The position numbers and the translations under genes were made by a program. The notes under the pieces are model-generated. The model saw nothing but the letters and a program-made list of their open reading frames with translations, was not told where the DNA came from and ran no database searches. Below are positions 31,246-39,632 of a DNA stretch of 42,680 bases, piece by piece. The stretch comes from Planctomycetota bacterium (GTDB lineage: Bacteria > Planctomycetota > Phycisphaerae > UBA1845). The DNA is taken from contig JAJRWX010000078.1 of assembly GCA_024276605.1 (NCBI GenBank), forward strand, positions 1 through 42,680, given 5' to 3'. The first letter of the stretch is position 1, and each line of letters begins with the position of its first letter.

Positions 31246-32484
31246 CTACGCCTCGCCGACGACGATCTTACCCTTCTTCAATACTAATCGGACACTGGGG
31301 CGACCGAGTTCATACATCCATCGATGATGATTAGGCACATCCAATATGAGAAGGTCAGCCTGCATGCCCACTTCGATAGCCCCGACGCTATCTTGTCGGT
31401 CAATCGCTGCCGCGGCATTGGCCGTTGCAGCTACAAGAACCTCCGTAGGCGTCATTTTCATCTGTGTACAGGCGATTCCCAGGGTTAACGGCAACGATTC
31501 GATCATGGACGAACCCGGGTTAAAATCGGTGGCTATAGCCACCGGCAGATCAGCCTCTAACATCCGCCGAGCCGGCGCCTGATCAACCCCCAGGAAAAAT
31601 GAGCACGCCGGAAGTAACACTGCCACCGACCCCGCCCGTGCCATTGCAGCGATACCCTCGTCATGAATCGTTTCTAAATGGTCGGCAGAAATGGCCCCCA
31701 CTTCACCGGCTAGCACCGACGCACCGATTTGCGTAATTTGATCGGCGTGCAATTTCGGCCTTAAGCCATATCGCTTAGCCGTTTCCAGCACGCGACGTGA
31801 CTGCTCAATCGAAAAGGCCGTACGCTCACAAAACACATCGCAAAATTCAGCCAACTTCTCCTCACGCACACGCGACAAGACTGCATCGTCAAGAATAAGA
31901 TCGAGATAAGCTTCCGGCTGATCTACGAATTCTCGCGGTGTCGTATGAGCGGCCAGGTATGTTCCTACCAGTTCGATTGGCTTAAGCGCTTTAAGCTGCG
32001 ACACCGCCTGCAACATTTTCAGTTCATCATCCACCGTAAGCCCATATCCGCTTTTGATCTCAACGGTCGTGACACCACCCTGCAACATGCGCCGCAATCG
32101 AGGTAGGGTTAGTTCGATCAGCGTTTCACAGCTCGCGCTGCGCATGGCCTCGACGGAGACACGAATACCTCCGCCTTCTTCTGCGATTTGCGCATAGGAT
32201 TTACCTTCGAGGCGCTTCACAAATTCGCCCTCGCGCGTACCCGCGAAAACGCTGTGCGTGTGGCAATCAATCAGACCCGGTATCACGCAACCGCCACGAG
32301 CGTCAATGATATGGCATTCATCAGGATATTGCAGATCACACGCTTGGCCGAACCAAGTGATGCGTCCATCTTGCACGACAATCGCCGCTTTAGTTATTGT
32401 GTTTACGGTATGCATCGACCGACCGCCAATCGGCCCGCGCGGCACGACGACCAGTTCACCGATATTTTGAATGAGTATGGTCAT
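31246..32484 (-). CDS. hutI: Imidazolonepropionase HutI
   Basis: A 412-residue amidohydrolase that opens imidazolone-5-propionate to N-formimino-L-glutamate in histidine degradation. Metal ligands and family blocks are visible: PGLIDCHTHSVFAGTREGEF (His75 and His77), the substrate loop YAQIAEEGGGIRVSVEAMRS, VEIKSGYGLTVDDELKML, LHADQITQIGASVL and SADHLETIHDEGI, and TDFNPGSSM with the catalytic Asp. All are typical of HutI rather than other amidohydrolases. The other hut genes are not adjacent. Downstream is fcl at 24 bases; upstream are two different repeats. Confidence 0.95.
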   Translation of the reverse strand: MTILIQNIGELVVVPRGPIGGRSMHTVNTITKAAIVVQDGRITWFGQACDLQYPDECHIIDARGGCVIPGLIDCHTHSVFAGTREGEFVKRLEGKSYAQIAEEGGGIRVSVEAMRSASCETLIELTLPRLRRMLQGGVTTVEIKSGYGLTVDDELKMLQAVSQLKALKPIELVGTYLAAHTTPREFVDQPEAYLDLILDDAVLSRVREEKLAEFCDVFCERTAFSIEQSRRVLETAKRYGLRPKLHADQITQIGASVLAGEVGAISADHLETIHDEGIAAMARAGSVAVLLPACSFFLGVDQAPARRMLEADLPVAIATDFNPGSSMIESLPLTLGIACTQMKMTPTEVLVAATANAAAAIDRQDSVGAIEVGMQADLLILDVPNHHRWMYELGRPSVRLVLKKGKIVVGEA

Positions 32485-32541
32485 ATCGCTATAGCATTCG
32501 ACATATCCGCGCTGTCGTTAGTCATTCTCACGCTGTCATTG

Positions 32542-32568
32542 GTCATTCCCGCGTAGGCGGGAATCCAG
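32542..32568. repeat. Single arm of the GTCATTCCCG repeat family
   Basis: A 27-base sequence beginning GTCATTCCCGCGTAGGCGGG that matches the left arm at 19896-19922 with one difference (C for T). It is preceded by two shorter GTCATT copies (32521, 32535). There is no opposing arm. It abuts repeat copy F, whose end is missing, so it seems to have landed in or next to that element. Confidence 0.7.
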
Positions 32569-32575
32569 CAGCGGC

Positions 32576-32705
32576 GTGGGTAATGCTTTTTTTGCCTGTG
32601 TCGGCCTCCGGAACTACACGGGTAAGTCCCGATGTATCCCGACGTAGAATCGGGATACATCGGGACTTACCCATGCCACCCGAATCCTCAGCTGTGACAG
32701 AGCAC
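32576..32705. repeat. Palindromic repeat, copy F (reverse orientation, left end lost)
   Basis: It reads as the reverse complement of copy B: TGTCGGCCTCCGGAAC, then a perfect 23-bp stem (32620-32642 with 32650-32672), then CCATGCCACCC and the end GTGACAGAGCAC (32694-32705), where CTAG is replaced by AGGA. The opposite end stops at about 32576, next to the GTCATTCCCG arm. It lies in the 272-base gap between hutI and the M28 peptidase gene. Confidence 0.8.
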
Positions 32706-32756
32706 AGGACATAATCAGCCATTATAACACAATGACCTCTCAAGCAATCCACACCT

Positions 32757-34286
32757 TTAGTCCGTTCCCATCGGCATCGATCTCGTTCCCAATGGATGAG
32801 GCATGTCCGCTAGAATATAGGCCATCGTCGCCATAGCTGCGACATTCTTCGAAAGTAATGTCGGATCAACCTTATCCAGCGTGTCAGCCATCGAGTGGTG
32901 GTAATCGAAGTACGTCGATCCCTCCACGCGATGCCCCATTAACACCACACCGGATGGTTTCATGGGACTCACATCAGCCCCGGAACCACCCACATTAACC
33001 TCCAGCGGGCCGAGCGATTGCATCAGCCCCACAATCTCCTTCAACTGCTCCACGGCTACGGCTTCACGCTGCTCGTCCACACAATCCACGGAAAAACCCT
33101 GTGGTGCGAAAGCGCCGCTATCTGATTCAATCGCCGCTACATGACGAGGCAACTCGGCTTCGTGTTGCTTCGCATATGCTCTGCCGCCGCGGAGACCGTT
33201 TTCTTCATTGGTCCACAAAACAACGCGGATCGTCCGGCGGGGTCGAAGGTTCATTTTACGCAATACATTGATGGCTTCCATAGCCATAACACACCCGGCA
33301 CCGTCGTCGTGAGCACCTTGTCCCACATCCCACGAATCTAAATGCCCCCCGATGACCACAAACTCATCGGGATGCGATCGACCGACCAATTCACCAATCA
33401 CATTGGCTGATGCTACATCGGGGTATGTTTTCGCCGCCATCTTCAGGCTGACCATGACACGAACGCCGCGTTTCACCAGACGCGCAATCATATCCGTATC
33501 TTCCAACGTAATCGCAGCTGCCGGTATTTTCACTTTAGCATCACCATAGCGCATAGCCCCGGTATGGGGAGATCGCAAACTCCGCGCAGTGGCAGAGCGA
33601 ACCAGCACCGCGACCGCACCCTGTTCACTCGCCAGCCTTGCGCCATGCGTACGGAAATAGACACCCGTGCCATAACCCGAGCCACGATCCGGATCATAAG
33701 GTGGCATAGCCTGGTTAAATAACACGATCTTGCCTTTGACCGATTCACCCAATGCTTTTAGCGCTTCTTCACTATCAGCAACGACAACCTGCGCCGTAAT
33801 CCCCTTCTGCGACGTACCCACGGAACCACCCAACCCCAACATACCCAAGCGTTCGTGTCGAGGGGCAATCATGGTCGCGGACTCCAACCCACGCACCCAA
33901 CGAGGGACCATCACCGGCTCGGCGATGACATTCTGTTGACCATCAACTTTCATAGTATGAACCGCCCAGGTGATAGCCTGATCCAATTGCGGTGAACCGC
34001 TAAGGCGGTGACCAATTTCCAGACATAGCGCCTCCATCTTGTTCCAAGCATCATTACCAGCCATGGTCGTATCAATAATTTTCTTGGCTGTGTCGCGATA
34101 CTCAGCCGTGATGGAATTGGCATGAGGCGAAGCGTCATTCGTAGCTACAACCGAACAGGGCATCAACAGCCACCCGCTTCCCACACACAACATCCAACCA
34201 TACACCGCCCCATGCTTGCTTCGCATGGTCGTTGAAAATCTATGTGCCATGGAAAATGAATGTTTTCGATACGCTCGTTTTTTCAT
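32757..34286 (-). CDS. Secreted M28-family zinc aminopeptidase/carboxypeptidase
   Basis: A 509-residue peptidase. A strong AGGAGG precedes ATG 34286. The N-terminus is a long signal region: a basic start, then hydrophobic GWMLCVGSGWLLMPCSVV. A PA-domain-like insert spans about 120-270. The M28 catalytic zinc site is complete: GGHLDSWDVGQGAHDDGAG (His and bridging Asp), TNEENGLRGG (catalytic Glu-Glu), ESDSGAF (Asp) and the late FDYHHSMADTLD (His). The order matches plasma glutamate carboxypeptidase/carboxypeptidase Q-like proteins. It is likely to digest peptides outside the cytoplasm. Upstream is a repeat-rich spacer. Confidence 0.9.
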   Translation of the reverse strand: MKKRAYRKHSFSMAHRFSTTMRSKHGAVYGWMLCVGSGWLLMPCSVVATNDASPHANSITAEYRDTAKKIIDTTMAGNDAWNKMEALCLEIGHRLSGSPQLDQAITWAVHTMKVDGQQNVIAEPVMVPRWVRGLESATMIAPRHERLGMLGLGGSVGTSQKGITAQVVVADSEEALKALGESVKGKIVLFNQAMPPYDPDRGSGYGTGVYFRTHGARLASEQGAVAVLVRSATARSLRSPHTGAMRYGDAKVKIPAAAITLEDTDMIARLVKRGVRVMVSLKMAAKTYPDVASANVIGELVGRSHPDEFVVIGGHLDSWDVGQGAHDDGAGCVMAMEAINVLRKMNLRPRRTIRVVLWTNEENGLRGGRAYAKQHEAELPRHVAAIESDSGAFAPQGFSVDCVDEQREAVAVEQLKEIVGLMQSLGPLEVNVGGSGADVSPMKPSGVVLMGHRVEGSTYFDYHHSMADTLDKVDPTLLSKNVAAMATMAYILADMPHPLGTRSMPMGTD

Positions 34287-34487
34287 CGCTCCTCCTTACC
34301 GCATGTCCGACGCCGGCTAATGGCATCGCTACGCAGCCGAATCAATCGACTGCATCTAATGAAACTATGGTCTAACATAATACCTGTACGCCCGCTGCAA
34401 TGATAATCACTCATCACCCCTAAGCCAAATGTAATTGCACACGGAAATATTTAGACCGAACCGGGTAGCCCTGTCCTGTTTGGGTGG

Positions 34488-34513
34488 CCCACGTCCTTCT
34501 TTTTGGACGTGGG
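34488..34513. repeat. Hairpin with CCCACGTCC arms
   Basis: CCCACGTCC and GGACGTGGG form a perfect 9-bp stem around TTCTTTTT. It could be a terminator-like structure or a fragment of the neighbouring repeat. Confidence 0.6.
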
Positions 34514-34531
34514 GGAGACGATGATTTGCGC

Positions 34532-34664
34532 GGGTGCCCCATCCTTTGCCTACTGGCAAAGGGTGGGGGAAGGATGTAACGTGCCATGACAGCGACACTT
34601 ACAAAGCCTTATCGAAGTACGATCCGTCCCCCACCCTTCGGGAGTACCGAAGGATGGGGCACCC
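34532..34664. repeat. Inverted pair of GGGTGCCCCATCC repeats
   Basis: GGGTGCCCCATCC at 34532-34544 faces GGATGGGGCACCC at 34652-34664. Each arm also makes its own hairpin: CCCCATCCTTTGCC with GGCAAAGGGTGGGG, and CCCCCACCCTTCGG with CCGAAGGATGGGG. The right arm lies 58 bases past the stop of the minus-strand lipoprotein and could serve as its terminator. Confidence 0.7.
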
Positions 34665-34722
34665 ACTGCCCAAGTCGGCTGGATGCCCGTATGAGTAGGA
34701 AAGACGGTTTTATGCGCCGTAA

Positions 34723-35958
34723 CTACGGCGCTGCATTTGTGGTCATGTTACTGTTGTTCGTCGTGGCGCAAACCACACCAATGTCTATTTCACTCATGCC
34801 ACGAGATGCGCTGGTGTCAATACCATTACCCGACCATCCGCCAACGCGAATAGTATAACACGCGCCGGCTTGGACGCCTTCGATGGTCACACCGGAAACG
34901 GTTGAGGCGGATCCACAAAAGTCGTCGTTGCATTCGAGAAGCAGTGAGTCATCCGTAGGGCAAATGCATTCGGCGTCGGGCGTATGGGAACCGTACACGG
35001 CTAACATAGCATCATAGGTGATGGCGTCACACATACGGATGGTCAACGTACCGTCGCAGGGGGCCACGTACTGGTACCATACATCCGCCTGAAAGGCATC
35101 TGCGCCGGAAATAGCGCACGCTCCGCCGGCCTGTGGCCCGTCGGTCGATGCCAAACGATTGTCAGTTTCTACCGTACAGCGAAAGACATCGCTATCCGCC
35201 GGTAGACAGGCCCGGCCATTGGTGCAATCTTGAAGTGATTGACTACACACACCACCCCCACGGTCCATATCGACATCACCTGCGCATCGGCCTAGCAAAG
35301 CGCCGACTTCCTGATTCTCGCAAATGGGCGTCGCCAACTGACACTTATCGTTTTCCGGGATGGGGCATCCGCCAAACAACTCGTTCACTTCATCGCAAGT
35401 CACATCAGTAATAAACACTGAATCCGTCGGGCAGGCCACAAAAAGTGTATTGTCCAAGCAAACCGGTGGCGAGCCTGGCTGGCAACAGGCTCCGGTTACC
35501 GGAGGTGGTTCATTGGTGGGCAGGTCGTTATCAGGACACGCCAGTTCCTGCGTTTTTTCATAGGCCTCAACGCCCAGTTGTTGTACAACCAGCCAATAGG
35601 ACAACGCGGTGTAGCGACATACAAGAAAGTTGGGATCGTCTATCGACAAACTTTGAGCACACAAACTAATCATGTCGTTGAAAAAGTTTTGATCGCATGT
35701 TCTTAGGTCAACCCCACAGGTGGCGTAGCAATCGTTGTGTCCTTCGCAAGCGGAGGTGAAGCAAAGTCCCTCTACCGGACAATCCGGTATGAGCGCAGCT
35801 ATGGTGACCTGCCCGCACGCGTTGTCCGCTTCGGCAAAGACAAGCTGTGCTCGAAAATTTTGATCAAACTGGTGACTAAACGAATCTCCACAACTGCTGA
35901 CCATACATAGGGAATAGAGGCATAGGATCAAGCAAAAAGGGCGCAACGAAAGTGTCAT
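34723..35958 (-). CDS. Lipoprotein with phospholipase A2-like region and Cys-rich/PPC-like C-terminus
   Basis: A 411-residue protein. The start at 35958 follows a perfect AGGAGG; the longer frame is rejected. The signal ends in MVSSC, with Cys23 as the probable lipid site. Residues 71-100 (CEGHNDCYATCGVDLRTCDQ and NFFNDMISLC) resemble the catalytic helix pair of secreted phospholipase A2, normally CxxHDxCY. The conserved His is present (His74), but the calcium-binding Asp is Asn75, with Asp76 next to it. A Cys-rich middle with CCQPGSPP follows. The end resembles a bacterial pre-peptidase C-terminal domain (YDAMLAVYG; LLLECNDDFCG; CYTIRVGGWSG). Enzyme activity is uncertain. Confidence 0.65.
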   Translation of the reverse strand: MTLSLRPFCLILCLYSLCMVSSCGDSFSHQFDQNFRAQLVFAEADNACGQVTIAALIPDCPVEGLCFTSACEGHNDCYATCGVDLRTCDQNFFNDMISLCAQSLSIDDPNFLVCRYTALSYWLVVQQLGVEAYEKTQELACPDNDLPTNEPPPVTGACCQPGSPPVCLDNTLFVACPTDSVFITDVTCDEVNELFGGCPIPENDKCQLATPICENQEVGALLGRCAGDVDMDRGGGVCSQSLQDCTNGRACLPADSDVFRCTVETDNRLASTDGPQAGGACAISGADAFQADVWYQYVAPCDGTLTIRMCDAITYDAMLAVYGSHTPDAECICPTDDSLLLECNDDFCGSASTVSGVTIEGVQAGACYTIRVGGWSGNGIDTSASRGMSEIDIGVVCATTNNSNMTTNAAP

Positions 35959-36158
35959 ATGTCCTCCTAAAGCTTTGCTATTGACCCGCAATAGTGTTTA
36001 CCCTCCCAAGTCTATGGGGTTTATCGGATGATTATCAACAGCTCGTTACCGGTAGCTTAGACTCGACCATGTGTCATAGCTATACATCATCATACCCTTG
36101 CCGCCCTACCAAACAGGTCGCTTTCACAATGGAGACACCTATCGGCCTGGGCACGATT

Positions 36159-36167
36159 TGCTATAAT
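36159..36167 (+). promoter_or_regulatory. Extended -10 promoter upstream of oleA
   Basis: TGCTATAAT, an extended -10 box with the TG dinucleotide correctly placed, lies about 50 bases before the oleA ATG. No good -35 is seen, which is usual for extended -10 promoters. Confidence 0.5.
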
Positions 36168-36218
36168 CCCGAACCGGTTTCTCCTCAACGACGCCATGGA
36201 TACAGGAAGCTGCCAGTT

Positions 36219-37268
36219 ATGCTCAAGTACAAGCATGTATGTCTCGAATCCTTTGGATATGCCATACCTGACAATCGGGTCACCTCCGAATCGTTAGAAC
36301 GAGAGCTTGCCACCATCTATGAGCGGTTTGGCCTGCATGAGGGACGCTTGGAATTGATGACGGGGATTAAAGAGCGACGTTTCTGGTCGGAAGGGTCGGT
36401 GCCCAGTGACGGTAGTGTTCAAGCAGGTCGTGATGCGTTGGAAAAATCCGGTGTCGATGCACAGGATATCGAAGTGTTACTACACACATCGGTTTCTCGG
36501 GATTTTTTAGAGCCGGCGACGGCATCCGTCGTGCATGAGAAACTCAACATCCCCGGCCAATCCATGCTGTATGACATCTCAAATGCCTGTTTGGGCTTTC
36601 TCAACGGCATGATCTCATTGGCCAATATGATTGAACTGGGACAGGTTAAACGAGGTTTAATTGTCGCGGGCGAGAGTAGTCGCCAATTGGTTCAATCGAC
36701 GATTAAGCAGTTACACCTCACACCTTCGCTGACAAAGAAAGAATTCAAAGCGGCGTTCGCTTCACTAACCATTGGTTCGGGAGCCGCGGCACTGGTGATG
36801 ACGCATGATTCCGTATCCCAAACGAATCATCACTTACTCGGCGGGGTCGTTCAGTCTGCCACCCAACATAACCACCTATGTCGAGGCAGTGCCGATACCG
36901 GCTTTGCTTCAGACAACCCGATCACCATGTCAACCGATTCGGAGTCGCTGCTGGACGGTGGCTGCGCCCTGGCCAAACGTACGTGGGAGGCATTCAAGAA
37001 GGTGATGTCTTGGACACATGAGCACATCGACCGCACCTTTTGCCACCAGGTCGGCATTACTCACCGCGATCGTTTCTACGAGGCCATTGGGAAGGATCCC
37101 TCGCAGGATTTTTCGACATTCGACTTTCTCGGCAACGTGGGGTCCGTCTCGCTGCCGATCACAACCGCCCTGGGCCTAGAACGTCACCCACCCCAATCGA
37201 AGGAAAATATCGCCATGCTCGGTATTGGAAGCGGTCTTAGTTGTGTGATGCTTGGGTTGCATTGGTGA
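36219..37268 (+). CDS. oleA: OleA-type thiolase (head-to-head hydrocarbon biosynthesis)
   Basis: A 349-residue thiolase-fold enzyme that would join two fatty acyl-CoAs to a 2-alkyl-3-ketoacid. The start at 36219 has AGGAAG upstream; the 75-residue frame before it is rejected. The active site is complete: Glu98 in DFLEPATA, Cys124 in DISNACLGFLNG, His276 in FCHQVG and Asn306 in DFLGNVGSVS. Spacing (98 to 124, 276 to 306) equals that of Glu117/Cys143 and His285/Asn315 in Xanthomonas campestris OleA, which separates it from FabH. OleB follows at once. OleC and OleD are not in the window, so the pathway is incomplete here. The FabH alternative is less likely. Confidence 0.85.
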   Translation: MLKYKHVCLESFGYAIPDNRVTSESLERELATIYERFGLHEGRLELMTGIKERRFWSEGSVPSDGSVQAGRDALEKSGVDAQDIEVLLHTSVSRDFLEPATASVVHEKLNIPGQSMLYDISNACLGFLNGMISLANMIELGQVKRGLIVAGESSRQLVQSTIKQLHLTPSLTKKEFKAAFASLTIGSGAAALVMTHDSVSQTNHHLLGGVVQSATQHNHLCRGSADTGFASDNPITMSTDSESLLDGGCALAKRTWEAFKKVMSWTHEHIDRTFCHQVGITHRDRFYEAIGKDPSQDFSTFDFLGNVGSVSLPITTALGLERHPPQSKENIAMLGIGSGLSCVMLGLHW

Positions 37269-37277
37269 TTGTCAGCC

Positions 37278-38159
37278 ATGACTGCCCCGCACCACGACCT
37301 GGGTGAGTTATATCCGTTCAAATCTCACTTCCTCACACTCGATCAAAGTGTACGGTTACATTATCTTGATGAAGGCCAAGGGCCTGTTGTCGTACTATTG
37401 CACGGCAACCCCACATGGTCGTTTTACTATCGTAAACTGATCCAAGCACTAAGCAGCCGATACCGGGTGATTGTACCCGATCATGTAGGTTGCGGGCTTT
37501 CGGATAAACCACAACGATATGCTTATACACTAGCTCAGCACATAACCAACCTCGATCGACTTATTACCTCCCTTGATCTACAAGACATCACGTTGGGTGT
37601 ACACGATTGGGGAGGTGCGATTGGCTTTGGGTGGGCAGTAGACCATCCCAAGCTGGTGCGGAAATTTGTGGTTTTTAATACAGCGGCCTTTTCAGGGCCT
37701 TGCCCCCTTCGCATCCGTGTGTGCGGCTGGCCCGTGATAGGCAACCTCATCGTGCGAGGCTTAAACGGATTTGCCCGCCCCGCTACCTGGATGGCTTTTG
37801 CACATCCGCAGCGTATTCCGCGTGCGGTAAAACGCGGGTATTTACTACCGTACAATAGTTATACCAATCGCGTAGCGGTGCATCGGTTCGTCAAGGACAT
37901 TCCGCTAACGCCGCGCGCAGCGAGCCATGACATCATCACGCGCACAGCCGCATCGCTCGTTAAGTTTCGTGACCACCCTATGCTGATTTGCTGGGGCGCA
38001 CAGGACTTCTGTTTTAATCATTGGTATTTGCAGCAATGGCAACAGCACTTCCCCAAGGCTGTGACACACTACTTCGAGCAGGCCGGCCACTATGTCGTCG
38101 AGGAGGCTATCGACGAGATCACCCCGCTCGTACTGCGTTTTCTTGAGGATAACTCGTAA
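37278..38159 (+). CDS. oleB: OleB-type alpha/beta hydrolase (beta-lactone decarboxylase)
   Basis: A 293-residue alpha/beta hydrolase of the haloalkane dehalogenase group. OleB removes CO2 from the beta-lactone to give a long-chain olefin. Key features: oxyanion loop HGNPTWSFYYR (42-52), nucleophile Asp110 in GVHDWGGAIGFGW, an acid in WGAQDFCFN and the late His in FEQAGHYVVEE. The start at 37278 (ATG) is 9 bases past the oleA TGA; an in-frame TTG at 37269 would abut the stop codon. The neighbouring OleA makes the OleB call stronger than a dehalogenase call, which sequence alone could not exclude. Confidence 0.85.
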   Translation: MTAPHHDLGELYPFKSHFLTLDQSVRLHYLDEGQGPVVVLLHGNPTWSFYYRKLIQALSSRYRVIVPDHVGCGLSDKPQRYAYTLAQHITNLDRLITSLDLQDITLGVHDWGGAIGFGWAVDHPKLVRKFVVFNTAAFSGPCPLRIRVCGWPVIGNLIVRGLNGFARPATWMAFAHPQRIPRAVKRGYLLPYNSYTNRVAVHRFVKDIPLTPRAASHDIITRTAASLVKFRDHPMLICWGAQDFCFNHWYLQQWQQHFPKAVTHYFEQAGHYVVEEAIDEITPLVLRFLEDNS

Positions 38160-38639
38160 CCAGCGATGATGAAAACACGTACAAATCCGGTAATGCCCAT
38201 GCTACAATCGTATGGGCCGGGGTGCCAGACAGATTAGGTGGGCTTGAGTGGGGTGGCATGGACAAGTGTCGCGTTGAAGAAATCGCGGATGAAAAGAGGC
38301 GCAGGGGCGACGCTTGCCCGTGCTTTTCCTCGGTTGCGCTCGCACGGGCAAACGCCGCGAGCAGCACATTGGACATTCGACAGCCCGATTCCACGGCGTT
38401 TGTCCATGCCACCCACCCGCCAATGTTGTCATGCACTCTTATGGCACGAACAACTTGGCATCGCTATTGACTGCATAAATCCACTCCATTACGGTCACGG
38501 TTCGGCTGAGGCGACTACGACGATACGATGCGCTTTTTTTGCAAGAATGATGATTTATGTGTTGATCCAGTGCATTGACACTAGATCATTTGATGGGCGA
38601 CATGACGATGCATTGGAACCTACTTTGAACTTGGAAACC
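38160..38639. other. Intergenic region oleB-polyprenyl synthase, holds repeat copy G
   Basis: About 480 bases. A possible -10 (TGCTACAAT, about 38199-38207) follows oleB. Repeat copy G fills 38251-38414. A long frame running from here into the synthase is an open extension and not a gene of its own. Nothing else was recognised. Confidence 0.4.
38251..38414. repeat. Palindromic repeat of the GGGTGGCATGG family, copy G
   Basis: The perfect 15-bp arms GGGTGGCATGGACAA (38251-38265) and TTGTCCATGCCACCC (38400-38414) enclose a second palindrome, TTGCCCGTGC (38314-38323) facing GCACGGGCAA (38342-38351). No CTAG ends are present. The interior differs from copy B, but the outer core is shared with copies A, B and F. 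Confidence 0.8.
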
Positions 38640-39527
38640 ATGGCCAATCCCTCACTGACTACGCTTCGAACGTTCGCCGTTGAATTCGATCGTCGCTTTG
38701 ATGACTTGCTGTCCGACAACGCACAGCACAGTCATACCCCCCTATTTGAAGCCATGCGTTACTCGGCACTTGCTCCCGGTAAGCGCATTCGTCCCTTTCT
38801 GGTGGTACGTTGCTGTGAACTGGTCGGCGGCAATCGTGACCGAGCTTGGCCCGTAGCCGCAGCCGTAGAGTGTATTCATGCATTTAGCCTTATTCATGAC
38901 GACTTGCCAGCCATGGATGACGATGATCTACGTCGTGGTAAACTTACGTGCCATCGTAAATTCGGTGAAGCGATAGCCATCCTAGCAGGCGATGCGCTAT
39001 CCGTGCTGGCCTTCGCGCTGCTGAGCGAAGTAGAGGTAGAGGCCGACCTCCGGGTACAACTTGTGCAAGAGTTATCTCAAGCCACAGGTTGGCTGGGAAT
39101 GATAGGCGGTCAGGCCGCGGATGTAGTCGGACAACAGCAGGTGAGTTCACCCGACCTGTTGACCTTCATACACGCTCGAAAAACCGCTAGGTTATTCGAG
39201 GCCGCTTGTAGAATGGGTGCCTTGACCGGGGCAGGGAGCGAAAAACTTGTGAGTCATCTCGCTCAATTTGGTCACAAGATGGGGCAATCTTTCCAAATCG
39301 CCGATGACTTATTGGACGTAACGTCATCGCAGCACGAACTGGGCAAAGCTGTGGGTAAGGACGATCTAGCGGGGAAACAGACCTACCCCGCTTGTTTTGG
39401 TCTAAAAGAAAGCCAAAAAGCGGCTCAAATAGCCAAAGACGAAGCCCTAGCTTCGCTTACCTGTTTCGGCCAAAAGGCGGAAGACTTACGACAATTAGCG
39501 TCTTTTGTGGTTGATCGAAAACATTAG
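38640..39527 (+). CDS. ispA: Polyprenyl diphosphate synthase (farnesyl/geranylgeranyl type)
   Basis: A 295-residue trans-prenyltransferase that extends isoprenoid chains from DMAPP and IPP. The start at 38640 (MANPSLTTLRTF) is chosen because GGAA lies just before it and because the upstream extension passes through repeat copy G. The first Asp-rich motif is IHDDLPAMDDDDLRRGK, the second QIADDLLDVTSS, followed by LGKAVGKDDLAGKQTYP, all typical of short-chain synthases; APGKRIRPFL is the usual N-terminal block. Whether it stops at C15 or C20 is not certain from sequence. It is followed by dxs and nadK, a common bacterial order. Confidence 0.92.
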   Translation: MANPSLTTLRTFAVEFDRRFDDLLSDNAQHSHTPLFEAMRYSALAPGKRIRPFLVVRCCELVGGNRDRAWPVAAAVECIHAFSLIHDDLPAMDDDDLRRGKLTCHRKFGEAIAILAGDALSVLAFALLSEVEVEADLRVQLVQELSQATGWLGMIGGQAADVVGQQQVSSPDLLTFIHARKTARLFEAACRMGALTGAGSEKLVSHLAQFGHKMGQSFQIADDLLDVTSSQHELGKAVGKDDLAGKQTYPACFGLKESQKAAQIAKDEALASLTCFGQKAEDLRQLASFVVDRKH

Positions 39528-39564
39528 ACAGCGTATAGAACTGCTACCATCCTCAGCTTACCAC

Positions 39565-39570
39565 TATAAT
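39565..39570 (+). promoter_or_regulatory. Possible -10 box upstream of dxs
   Basis: A perfect TATAAT lies 62 bases before the dxs ATG, in the 105-base gap after ispA. There is no convincing -35 at the right distance. It would allow dxs to be transcribed apart from ispA. Confidence 0.35.
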
Positions 39571-39632
39571 GTCACGGTAATCTGGGCGAATTTGAGCTAG
39601 TTTGTTATGACCGTCAATGACCGGGAGAATCT

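Larger units (their letters stand above)
34287..34722. other. Intergenic region rich in inverted repeats
   Basis: About 435 bases between the M28 start and the stop of the next lipoprotein. It contains a short hairpin (34488-34513) and a pair of GGGTGCCCCATCC repeats (34532-34664). The M28 promoter should lie in the right-hand half of the M28 leader; no convincing boxes were found. An open frame through this region has no ribosome-binding site. Confidence 0.4.

Noticed and set aside
34586-34858. 90-residue plus-strand frame near the M28 leader
   Set aside because: Passes through the GGATGGGGCACCC repeat and overlaps the end of a better-supported minus-strand gene; no ribosome-binding site.
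35994-36218. 75-residue N-terminal extension of OleA
   Set aside because: It covers the extended -10 promoter. The ATG at 36219 has AGGAAG and aligns active-site spacing with known OleA.
38238-38639. Long N-terminal extension of the polyprenyl synthase
   Set aside because: It runs through repeat copy G and has no family similarity; ATG 38640 has GGAA upstream and gives the normal protein length.
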